64,000 bases of DNA, taken from Lycocorax pyrrhopterus obiensis (Eukaryota; Chordata; Aves; Passeriformes; Paradisaeidae). Location of the stretch: contig JACSVZ010000006.1 in the NCBI GenBank assembly GCA_014706295.1, forward strand, positions 31,409,629 to 31,473,628, in the 5' to 3' direction. The position numbers and the translations under genes were made by a program. This document shows positions 35,201-46,700 of the stretch, piece by piece (positions within the stretch are counted from its first letter, which is position 1; each line of letters opens with the position of its first letter). The notes under the pieces were generated by a model. That model was not told the DNA's origin and searched no databases. It saw only the letters and a list, made by a program, of their open reading frames with translations.

Positions 35201-38200
35201 TCAAATATAAGTCAGCAAAGTCAGTTACAACAATTATACCACCTCTAGTTCTGCCTCTCAAGATATTTCAATTTCACTAAAAAAATAATTGTTAAAGAAA
35301 ACTTGTATCGTGAAAAATCGCAATAAAGTGGTTGCAACCCCATCATTAAAGGATAGCTATTTTATAAGAAATAAGGAAATTGTGTCTAACCTAGAATGTG
35401 GAAGTGACTCAAACAGGAATTATGTTTAACAAGTTTGTATCATCTTGTATGTGATGGTATCAAAATTGTGGTGTATATTGTAGGAGTTCTGAATCAATAT
35501 TAATCCTATTTAAAACATTGTTTTGAACTCTTGATATTTGCCTTCTCCCAGTTTTAAATTATCTTCAGCATTTTAAAATGGTTTTTATTGGGCAGCTAGC
35601 TCAATTCCACAATTTTTGAATAAAAATAAAGAATATTTATTATAAAAGTATCTGTATATTGCAGTTACCTACAGTAGAATTAATCCAAGCTATGTCATAT
35701 TGAATTGATTCACATCACCAAATTAAGAAGTCAATAACTCTATCTGTGATTAAAATTGAGTAGAAAACCTAAACATCTTATCTGAAGGGTGAAAGAAAAA
35801 GGAAGGCAACACCTCCCATCTGTAGATTCTTAATTCCCTGATTTAATTGTAGGCTTTCTAATGTAATTTTCAAATGGTACAAGAAAAACATACTTGATAT
35901 CTTCTGATAATTAACTCTTTATAATTTATTGCTATCATGCAAAACCATCGCCCCATTTGAAAACTTCTTTTGTCATCATAGGATCAGTAATCAAACACCA
36001 CACTGAGAAAGTATGTGCTTCTCCAATCAAAAGCATCATATCGTGGCCTATTGTCAGGGTGTTCTCTTCAGCCTCTTGGTAGCTCTAGATTTTGACCTCA
36101 CTGTTGAAAGATGGCAGAATCTGACCACAAGAAGGGCCACCAAGCACCCTCTTCTTGCAGTAAATCCAATTCAAGAATCTGGTTCTCAACAGTGTGATTA
36201 GACTCAGTTCTACAGCTGGTAGTCAGAGGCCCAGGGTAAACCTGTAGCCCATCACTTCACTGAAGTTCTGATGAAAAACTAATCTTTTCAACCTGATTCT
36301 CTTCCTAGCCCATCTGCAGATCTGGAATAATAAACAACTTTCACATCTGAAAAAGAAAGAATATTTAAATTGTGTGCACATGCAGGCACTTTTGTATGTC
36401 AAATAGGTCTTACAGAGTTCTCATACTTCCCAAAAAATATCGTTAAGTTCACCTCTCATGTTTTATAAACACTGGAGTGTGCGTGATAGCGCTCACACTA
36501 GCAGGGATAAAATAAACAGAAGAAACCTATTTACTGCCACACAAAACGAGGAAGACAACTCTGTATATTGTGTCATTCTCTAACATCAAAATGTGATAAA
36601 CACCTTTACCAATTGCTTCATCAGGGAAATCTGACCCTGACAGAGCAGTTATCTGAAAGGGTAAAATAACCCTTTGCCCTTTTGCCTCTCTCACAGTCTC
36701 ATACATATCACATCAGCTGCTCCAACAGGAGGATGTGCCACGAGGTCAAGCCTCCGCTGAGCTGAATGGGGATTTTCAGCAACTATTTGTGACCTTCCCA
36801 AACTGAAAAACAACCAGTATTCTCCTGATCCCAGCCCTCAATTAGATGAAGGCTACTGCGCCAGTGCCGTCTCTGTGTCCCAACTCTTCTCTTGTTTCTC
36901 CAGATAGACAGTTAGGAAATGATAATATGTGCACCTCAAAGAAAGTAAATATAACCTATGCACAACTATGTATATTCCAGCTATACCCATACAAAAAACT
37001 ACCAATTTCAGGCTCTGATTACAGCAACCAACACAAAGCACAGGAGCCAAAAGCATGGTGAAATCATGCACACAGACCAGCAGACAAGTCCGGTGGACTG
37101 GGAAAATAATATATTAACGGGTTTTAGGTAAGGGGAGGCACGTATGGGTAATGCAGATATACGGCCTATAAATTGAAAATGTTTGGTGTTAGGACTATTG
37201 GGACCTGTATTAAAATAAAAATATATTTTTTGAAACAATGGTGAGAAAATACAGGCTGTCATACCCACTTTGTAAATAAAATTTAGTTTCCATAGATGTC
37301 AACCTAGTACTTAACAAAATAAAACAATGGAACTATATTCGCTTACTCTGCTAGAATAATTACCATTCTCATTCCTAAATAAATGTTATAAAGACATCTG
37401 TTCTGAAAAATTATGCTTTTGTGTTATTTTGATGTATTTTGACTCAGGATTTCCCCATTAAAACGGTTTAGGAAAAGCACAGCTTTTTCAACAAATAATG
37501 CCATTTAGACTTTTCTGGAGAAAGTCTTTTTTCAATACCAGTTGCTCCCCAGCCAGTCCAGCTATTCCTACACAAAGGTCATGCCCAGAAATGGGGGAAG
37601 ACACCCCGCTGCTTCCAGCAGCCCCATTCTGCTCGTCCCAGCCAGATACTGCATTTCAAAAAAAAGAAAAAAGGCAATTTTCAAGCTGAGAAGTCATTAG
37701 ACTAGACAGCAAGTTGCCTGATACCATCAGACGTGTAGCATAACATTGAAGGAGAAGATGCATAGATGGGAAAACATGCAAATAACTGCATTTCAAGGTG
37801 GTGTAGAGTGAACTGAATACCTCCACTGCCAAGACTGGAACTGGTGTATCCACTAAATGTGCAGGTGAAGAAATCTTGCTGATAGATATGTGACAGAAAA
37901 TGATAGTCAATATAACTGTACAATTAATTCAATAATTGTCTATTTAAAGAGCATCCATTCCTTTGATTTTTGAGTGATCCCTGCTCTTCTTCTAGATTAC
38001 TGCTGGCAGTAGTCAGGTTGGACTCCTTTTTGAGAAAGAAGTGGAAATACTTGGGAGGAATTTTGTTTTGTTTTTATTGAAAAATTCTATGGCATTTTCT
38101 TGGATTTTCTCTGGAGCTCATTCTCTGTACCACCACTCTTTCATCAAAGGCATTGTTTGATATACATGATTCTTGAAACAAGATAATACACTTGCAGCAT

Positions 38201-39029
38201 TTTTGTTCTGGAGTAGGGACTTTAAATTTAATTCATGTGAATATTTTGCTCCTCCTTGCGACCTTGTCTTTGTACATATAGAAGGAATCAGTTACTTAAT
38301 TTCACTATCAGAAAAGAAGGCATTAGAACTAAACAACTTTTTTCCTCAGAACACCTGAGCTATTTATTTCATGTTAAGCTATTATTAAATTTATAATATG
38401 CGACCTGGTTATTTTTGATGATACAACAATGGAAATAATTGCCATTTTTTAATGTTTAATCAGTTTGTCAAATGAAAGAACATCACACTGAATTTTGATT
38501 ACAGAAATGAGAGAAAATATACAAAATTCTCCTCCAATGAACAAGACATAAGTGGAGGCTCTTAATGCTTCCCTCTGACCTAGATGGCAAATGGATTTCT
38601 GCAGATCTCTATTCCTCATGCATCTATATCCTCATACCTATTAATATTTTCATTAAGAGACTGAGTGGTGACTTCCTGAAATTAGGATTAGAAATATGTT
38701 GAAACACATAACTGAACTTGACAAATTGGAGATACCTCCTGAAAAATAATTGGATGCTATTTAACAGAGAGAAGTAGAAGTTACTAGGGATGGCCATCTA
38801 CATAAATATGTAGTCTGAAATAATTGGGTGGGAAAAAACAGTCTGAGAGATGTATATAGTAGTTATCTTAATAAGCAGCAGAACATAAGCCAATGGACTA
38901 ACGCTTCTGCAATCAGCCAACTAAACCTTGGTTTGTTATATATAAACCAAAAATAAATGTAATAATATTTTGATTTGGACAGCACTAGTAAGGACAAAGT
39001 GCAAGAACTTTCTGTCCAGCTTGAGGAAA
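32259..39029. other. unique AT-rich DNA, no gene seen
   Basis: Nearly 6.8 kb shows no recognised repeat, RNA gene or convincing coding frame (at most 86 codons). Slightly more complex patches at 33410-33610 and 37500-37640 match nothing I know. Confidence 0.5.
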
Positions 39030-39505
39030 TACATTTCAAGAAGAGTGGAAAGAAGTCCAGAGGAGGGTCACAAATATGAGAGGTTTTAAAGCATTATTTA
39101 ATACAGAATATTGAATGAAGAGATAGAAGAGTTTAATCTGAAGGAGAGAAACTGAGATACAGATGTAAACCAAACAAAATTAATATTCACCTAAATAAAA
39201 ATTTCAGGAAAGGGGAAGGAATTAACCTAATACCGTATTCATGTGAATATGAAAAACAGCAATTGGCTTAAATTATAAAGAACAAGATATTAACAAAAGC
39301 ATGTTAATAACAGCAGTGAGGTGAAGCCTGGGTCACACCTTTTGGGAAAGCTATGGTATTTCCAGTGCCGGAGGTGTTTAAGACTAGGCTGCACAGATGT
39401 CTCTCAGACTCTACCTGCATGTAATTGGCCCTGCCCTGCAGGAGATGAATGGACACTGACTGAATAACCTCTTGAATCCCCTTCCAGCAATATTATGATC
39501 TAACC
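39030..39505 (+). mobile_element. CR1 LINE, ancient 3' fragment
   Basis: Only scattered CR1 stretches survive: AAGAAGTCCAGAGGAGGGTC near the start, then GGAGGTGTTTAAGACTAGGC, TGCAGGAGATGAATGGACA and CCCTTCCAGCAATATTATGA before the end. The middle is heavily decayed and AT-rich. The order gives plus orientation and an old age. Confidence 0.75.
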
Positions 39506-39876
39506 AACTATAATTCTCACTGCATTTAAATCAGTGCCAAAGCATTTAATAACCTCCCTTCTTTTTTCCCCATTATGACCTCTTACAAGACAAGCTAATA
39601 ATAGCTTACTCTCCAGTTTAAAAGGCGATGAAACAATTGCAACCTCCTTTCACAAACCACTCCAGACAGAACCAATGAGCAGACTTCTGCATGCCTGTGC
39701 TCAGACTCCAGTGTGAAAGGTGAAATGTAAAAGGGTGTGTCTTTTGCTTGGCAGTGTTTTAAGTAGTGTTGAGTGTTCAGCATTTAAGTAGTAAGAAGAC
39801 CCTTCACACTTCCTCTAACAGGATCAGTGAGCTAAGGGTGCTTTGATGACTGAAGGACGCGATACAAGAAGGCACA
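39506..39876. other. unique DNA, no gene seen
   Basis: A short spacer with a 62-codon minus frame and no features. Confidence 0.5.
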
Positions 39877-39990
39877 TGCAACCCCCTCCCCCCCAAAAGA
39901 AAACGTAACCCAAAACAACACAACAACACAAAACAAAAAAACCCCACCAGCCTCCCTTCTCTAAAAAAACCCACCAAGAAACAAAAAAGT
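39877..39990. repeat. A/C-rich low-complexity tract
   Basis: A C-run (CCCCCTCCCCCCCC) is followed by about 90 bp of ACAACAAAAC-type words. It is similar in style to 9070-9214. Open minus frames here are low-complexity artefacts. Confidence 0.85.
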
Positions 39991-41983
39991 TGCGTGTGAC
40001 TCACCAAATAAACAGAAAGGTAGAACTACCCAGAGCTTTAACTGCAACATCCTGATTAAATTCCAGCCTGGGAGTTTGGGTTCTACTAAGAAGGAAAAAC
40101 TCAACACTTTTTCTGCTTGCTATCTGAAAGCTAATTCTGATATTAAGGAACAATTCCATCAAGATACTTGTGTGTGCTTGTGTGTGTATTTATATACGAA
40201 CATAATTACAGATACCAAGTTTTACCTAAGAAAATAAGGACGCCATTAAAGCAACCAAGTTTTCCTGCAATTAGTAGCCCAGAAAATATGGAGAAGTTCT
40301 GAAGTCTTTCCACTATGAAGGAGAACCCATATACACTATGATTCATCAGGGAAGCATTCCCCACTTTCCTGTTTACTTCACCATGATTTTGTGCACTCTC
40401 CATTGGGAAGAGCCTCACAGCTAATGTGAGCAATACTGTGGCAGACATGTTTGTGGTTTATGAGAAACATATCCAGATCACCTATCTTGCACATATGATT
40501 GGAAAATGAATGGTAGTTTGGTAGGAGCTGAGCTACAAAGACGAGGTCTGAAATGTGGTTCTGTAACTTTAAACCACTGAATATTACTGCAAGTAGATAA
40601 TTTTCATTTACCTAATACCTTTCCCCTATAGATTAGTAACTATTTCACAAAAGAAGGGCACTTCATAAATTTCAGTAGGTGAGAAAGCTGAGAAGAGAAG
40701 TAAATAGACAAATAGATCAGAGAAGAAAAGTAAATAGCCAAAAGTCACTTCGTGGGCCCAAGTTTAAGCTAAAAAAAACATACAGCTCTTCTGTGTCTCT
40801 CTGCCTTAGCTGTTGAACTATCTTGAATGCAGCAGGCATCACTTAGTCACAGAGGCATTTTAAAATTATCTGTTTAAATGAAGATCCTTGTTGAGTAAGA
40901 AGAACCTTTAGTAAAAAAGAAAGTCCTATGGAAATCCAGTCACTACTACTACACTATGCTTTTCAGTTAACATTACAGTAGGATTAATAAAGGTTTTCAG
41001 AAAACCGAAGAGCTTAACTAATTATGAACTTCATTCACAATTCAACTAGGAGTAATTAATATCCTGGGAATTCTTCCTACTCTCTTGGAATACAAGCATT
41101 AAAAGATGGCAATATTCCTACCCTGATTGTTCATACCATTTGGCAGAAGAACAGAAACCACTTTGTTAACCTGCAAAGACAGGATGCTCAAGGTAGCTTA
41201 ATGGAGAAGTTACTTGAAGTTAAGCCAGACTAAATTACGAAAATGGAGAACAAAAGAAAAACTCTGTTGTGAAGAAGTTTGTTACCAACTAAGTTATCCA
41301 AAAGGATTTGTCTTCATCTGAGATTCAGAAGCAGAAAGATGACCATGGACATTTTATTTTTGAAAAACAAAATCAAAAATTAAGAGTTTTTTCAGACATA
41401 TTATATTCAAAAAATTTTAATCTGCTTCGTAGATTGACTTGCAAAGACCAGATGCTGCTTCATACCAACCCATAAGGCCATAGGGTAAATGGATAAGCTG
41501 CTAGATTTTAAAACCAGATATTGAAACTCCTGCTTTTGGCAAATTTTATGTTCATATGAAAGCAATTTAATTCATTTAAAAGAATTTCATGCAACATAAG
41601 GCACAACTTGGTATACAGTTATTAATATTGGGCTCACGTTAAGGACCTACAGATCTGATTCTGCAGAATCTGGAAACCATTTGTATAGCAAGTCTGCCTC
41701 GAAAAGGACTTCATCATCCTTTTATATGTTATTGTGGTTCCCTACCTCCATCTCACCAAATTTTTTTGGTTAGTTTATTCATGACTGATAGAAGAGAAAA
41801 TTATATATAACTTATTTTTAGTAATTGTACAGTACCTGTAAAGGGATTAAAAGCAAACTGTGGAAATCAAAAGCCTTTCCTCTTAATTAAGCCACAGTGG
41901 GAGTAAAAAGTCACTTTCTCTCTTGTACTGTCATTTTTGAATTCCATAAACATCATTTTGAATGCAAGAAATCAAGTATTTAG
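39991..41983. other. unique AT-rich DNA, no gene seen
   Basis: An imperfect duplication lies at 40690-40735 (AGAAGTAAATAGACAA and AAAAGTAAATAGCCAA). A short GT-rich stretch lies at 40168-40188. Nothing else was recognised. Confidence 0.5.
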
Positions 41984-42092
41984 GTGGCCCTATGGATTTC
42001 AATTCCACAGCATTTGACAAGGTGATTGGCCAGAGATTGGACTCAATGATCTTAGAGGTCTTTTCCAACCTGAATGATTCCATGATTTTATG
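41984..42092 (+). mobile_element. CR1 LINE, short 3' end
   Basis: About 110 bp of CR1 3' UTR: GGACTCAATGATCTTAGAGG and TCTTTTCCAACCTGAATG, then the tail ATTCCATGATTTTATG. The orientation is plus and the element is strongly 5'-truncated. Confidence 0.88.
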
Positions 42093-43431
42093 AAGAGAAA
42101 AATGGTTTTTAGGGTTTTTTCCTTTTCCTTTTTTCCCCCTTGAATTGTATTTTATCAGTTTTCAGGTTTAAAGAAAGGTTTCAGAGGAATATTAGGTTCA
42201 CCCTTACTTTCTCATTTTATTTTTAAGTAGGCGTGGATTCAGATTTCATCAGTTTAAGTAGACATAAATCATTCTTCCCAATTCAACTCGGGAAAATATC
42301 AGTAACTGTACAGTTTTAATTTCATAAAATAATTTTGAAAAACTGTGCCTTTTTAACTATCTTTCCATTTAGATAATCTCACGATTTGTTTAATCAGTTC
42401 TCAAGAACAAAAAATGTTTCGGGCTAAAGAGAAAACTTTGCTGTATATTAATCATAAGACTTCATTATGAAAAAAAGGGTTTGTATTAAACATGAAAATA
42501 AATTTTTAATAAAAGTCTTTATTTTTCTAAACAACTTAAAGATTACCATTTGAATTCCTGTGAAATATTGCAAGTGTGAAAACTCATTTGTATTTCATAT
42601 GGAAGAACAAAGGGAAACAATGTTGTTTATTGTCAGGCATTTCACTTGAAATATAGTGCAAAAGCCACCAAAGGGATGTACTTTCTGCTGCCACAATTCA
42701 CTTTAAACAAAAAAAATAATTATAGTTATTGAAACCAGAGAGAGGAAATTTCTGAAGAAATTGTTTGATCAGTACATCCATTATGCTAATCAGTCATCCC
42801 TGTTTGCATCATTATAGTTTAGCTTTCATAGCTATAAATAGAAGAAAGTGCTGGAACCAAACAGAAACGTATACAACTGTATTATTATAGCAACTAATTT
42901 ATAAAATTTAGCTCATGAATAAAACATAAAATAAATATTTTCATAATTAGTTTTTCTTTTTGTGGATAATGAAAAACAATCACTAGAACATTTGCTTGTT
43001 TTTCTATTTTAAGGTGTATTACTGAAGTCCTAAATTGAATGTTGGAATCTCTTCAGAGACAATAGGTAAGAATGTTCCATCTTCATCACTTTTTCAATAA
43101 GCAAATGAACCAGTGTTGAATTAGGAGAATAACACCAAAACAGCATCTTTGACTCTTTCAATTTGCTTTCAGTCATGCTCAGCATACTTTTGTATTCATC
43201 CCCTATTCACTTAACAAATACTCATTTTTCACAAGAACTATTATCAGGGGGAAAAAAGACAAAAGAGAAAGATGAAGCCAGATTCTCATCTGTTCTGTGC
43301 TCTTTTACACCTCTTAAGCAGTGTACGAGTGAGAGAAAATAGCAGCAACTGACTAAGGGCAGCTCCTTCTAATGCCTCTACTGAACTACAGTGCAGGGCA
43401 TTACAGGAGAGGAAAACAGACATCCAGTGGG
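42093..43431. other. unique AT-rich DNA, no gene seen
   Basis: No coding frame or repeat was recognised. Long AT-rich stretches at 42820-43020 contain TAAT-type words. Confidence 0.5.
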
Positions 43432-43606
43432 TCCTCTCCTCTCTCCTCTCTCCTCTCTCCTCTCTCTCCTCTCTCCTCTCTCCCCTCTCCCCTCTCCCCT
43501 CTCCCCTCTCCCCTCTCCTCTCCTCTCCTCTCCCCTCCTCTCCTCTCCGAACCTCTCCGAACCTCTCCGAACCTCTCCTCTCCGAACCTCTCCTCTCCTC
43601 CTCTCC
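43432..43606. repeat. CT-rich minisatellite with shifting unit length
   Basis: About 175 bp is almost pure pyrimidine on the plus strand. The unit changes along the array: first CTCTCCT-type words, then CTCTCCC with a 7-base period (43482-43513, five CCCC runs spaced by TCT), then 5-base CTCTC words, then a 10-base unit CTCTCCGAAC repeated three to four times (43543-43586). The minus strand is purine-rich, with five GGGG runs separated by AGA, a textbook G-quadruplex pattern. Long Ser/Pro/Leu and Arg/Glu/Gly frames across it are artefacts. Confidence 0.95.
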
Positions 43607-43699
43607 ATATTCTTTAGTGGTATATTATCTATTGCAAACTGAAGCTACTAGGCACAACTTAGAGTGGCTCTGAGACTATTCATATTTATTGTGGGTATG

Positions 43700-43717
43700 G
43701 AGTGATTGCAATCACTC
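43700..43717. promoter_or_regulatory. perfect 18-bp palindrome with ATTGCAAT core
   Basis: GAGTGATTGCAATCACTC equals its own reverse complement. The centre ATTGCAAT resembles the C/EBP half-site palindrome. No promoter context is visible, so function is speculative. Confidence 0.35.
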
Positions 43718-46700
43718 ACATGAAGCAGAGACTTGACCCCGGATCCCAAAAGCTCCAGCCTCTTAGTCCAAAAAAATTCGGGCTTAAGTTCATGCTTCAA
43801 TCTTCACTTTCATTTCATTCACATTAGCGGTAGTATATATGTTCAGAGTAAAACCAAAGACAAGGTTTCCTCCAAAGATCATATCTAGTGAAGTCACTAA
43901 ATAAGCCAGGCAAGAATGTGAGCATGCATTTTGCAGCTCAGACCAAGCAGAAGCATGTTGTTGTTTTATGTCAACAGTTAGTGCAGGTGGTGGACACTGT
44001 TCTCAGTCTTGGAGACTCAGGTATGGAACCAGTTTACAAAGGCTGCTGCACAAGTTAAAGCTAGTCCTCTATAAAAATAAAAAGAAAATTTAAAAAAATA
44101 ATAAAAAGCTTTTGAACTGTCTTCTCTTACTTAAAAAGTATTTTTTTGTTTCACATTAGAAGAGTTTCCTGACTCATGATCAGTTTGGTACAGCATGCCT
44201 TTACAAAATGCAAGACAAAACAAACTGCAAAGAATAAGAGAAATAATAAAACCAACCAAACCAAATATGTATTTGATAACCATGTGAAGCACAGGACGTT
44301 TGTCTTTTCAAAACCCCTCAGCAGAGTCCTAGCACGAAGGCATTTGATGACTCAGCCATGGTTTGCAGCTCTTTGCAACTGATTCCATGCATGCTCACAC
44401 AATTACACACATGAATGTGATAAAATACAATTTAATCTAAAATCATCACTCAGTCATTAAATCTTTCAGTAGTTTAATATATTCAGGAATGATGCTGTGG
44501 GCTAAGCTGGTGTAGCCAAGTCTCAAAGCATTAAAGCTATTATAAAATTCCATGGGGTTTTTTTCCCCTAAACTACTATCCCTTCTTGAGAGACTCAGGG
44601 AGGTTGTGATTGTTTTGTACATGTCCAAAGCCTAATTCTGACCAATCCTAATTACTTCATGCAGATCAGGTGCTCAGTATAAGATACTGTTCACAGTCAA
44701 GTCATAAAAGAAACTTTTGTAAGAACAAGTACTGTTGGTAAAGATAACTGAGTCCTCTGTGGACATGTGGCAAATGGAAAATTGTAAGAGCAGTTTTATT
44801 TCAGAATAAATATTTGATGTATAAATGAGAGGAATGTCATCATTATTCTAAAAGACTTTATAACACTTAAAATATAGCATTAATTTGTAAGGAAACCTAT
44901 CCTCTCTTTTCCCCTCAAGTCTTGAATTCTTTGCTGTAACTGATCGAGCAGGTAATGAGATATATTCTGCACAGAGATGTAAACTCTAAAAATGTATTCT
45001 ATCTCTAATAAACATTAAATAACTATGCCTTATTGTGGTTGGAGTACTTTATCCCTTTTTTTCTTTTCTTACAGTCATCAGCGTTTAAAATAATTGAGAG
45101 AATGGATAACTCTTTCTGATAATAGAGAAAGATAAAACATCAGGAGGGTGGTAAATCAGGATTTAAATAAAACCTCACCTTATTCTCTCAGAATTCAGTG
45201 TTTAACTGTTTTAAAATTGATGTAAGTTTTTAATCCATTCCAGAATTTGAATGATTGATTTTAGAATTAAGAAGCTTACAAAAGTTGCATGTGGTACAAA
45301 TAATTTGGAGAACAACACAAGAAAATATGAAATGGTAATGTTTCAAATGGGAATCAACACATTCATTTGTTCCATAAAATCTAACTATTGCCTATTGAAA
45401 CATTTGCTGGTAATTTAGAAGTTCGTTTATTTTAATTCATGATGTGAGTTTTAATAGAAAATGTGACCAAAAGTGAAAATAACTGTTAATTTAAATTACA
45501 TTATTACTTGAAAGTAATTAAAGCAGGGAGTTTTGCTAGTGCACGTGTGTAGAAATTGCTACATTTCTATCTTAATGATTTTATGGCCTTTCCCATGAAA
45601 TTTAAAGAAGCTGATTCCACTTCTCCAGAAAAAGAGGAAACCAGTCCACAAGCATACTGAAAGTACATTTAACTACTTTGCAAGCTGATTAGAGTTATAA
45701 TATCATTCCCTGAATTATTGTTATTTTGCAATGTAGTACATGAATCTGTACATTGTTAGAATGACGTGTTTTGTTCCAAAACACATTATTTTCAGGAATT
45801 ATTCATAGGGTCAAGACTTCTTCCAAAATCCTCCCTATGATAAAATTTTAATTCTTTTTCTGAGCAGAAATAATGATTCTATAGGATAGGAAATGTGTTA
45901 ATCTGCCTTACAACAATCCTGCCATACAAATATAAATCTTCCAAATCCAAATTCTTGTACTATAAAGGGCTTTAATCTAAATTCTTTGTTTTCTCTCTTT
46001 CCAGTTGTGCTCCTCACCAACTTGCTTTAAACATGAATAATGCAATAATGTAAAAGCATACCCCCTGGTCAGAAACTTACATCATTTCCAGCATAGACAG
46101 TTACAGGCAATTATAATACCAAGGTAATTACATGCAGAATCATGTGAACTCTGACAACCCACTGAATGGTATTCCCCTGTAGGTTACAGATTAAGCAAAT
46201 CTAAGCTTTTATTAGAACAAAAAGTTTCTTTTGGTAGCTGAATTCACCTTCCTCTGTCTGTGCACACTCCTCCTAAAAATCCAGAAGTATTGAGGCGTTT
46301 GTGTAAGAGCCCTAACAAGTCCCAAGCACAAGAGCATGGTGGGAAAACTAAGACAATCACAAATCCAGAACCTTTCTATAGTCCAGAGTCACATTCTTCT
46401 TTCTCAGTCAGACAACTGAAAGCATTTTCCAACTGAACTGATCCAGGGCAGCTGCCAAGATAAAATATGACTTTGGAATCCTGAAACTTATTTATGTCCA
46501 GTTGTCAAAAGGTTTCTCATTTTAGGCTCCCCAGTCATTTTGGTAAAGGTTCTCACCAAGGGCCATTGGTCACTTTTCAGCACGAGAAAAGTGTTCTTGA
46601 TTGAAAACAAAAAAAAAAAAATCACAAATTATTGTAAAGGTAGTGAAAATTCACTGTTCAAGATACCATCTTTTCTTTTGAATTATATTTGAAAAAGTGT

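Noticed and set aside
43432..43606. CRISPR-like array
   Set aside because: There are no spacers, the units are only 5-10 bp and pyrimidine-only, and the host is a vertebrate.
43372..43642. Ser/Pro/Leu-rich and Arg/Glu/Gly-rich frames as repeat proteins
   Set aside because: They are translations of the CT minisatellite in several frames and continue only as far as the array.
45050..45149. Exon behind the strong acceptor at 45074
   Set aside because: The frame closes after 14 codons and no clear donor fits before the stops.
46004..46040. Exon behind the strong acceptor at 46004
   Set aside because: The frame closes after about 11 codons. Acceptor-like tracts are common in T-rich DNA.
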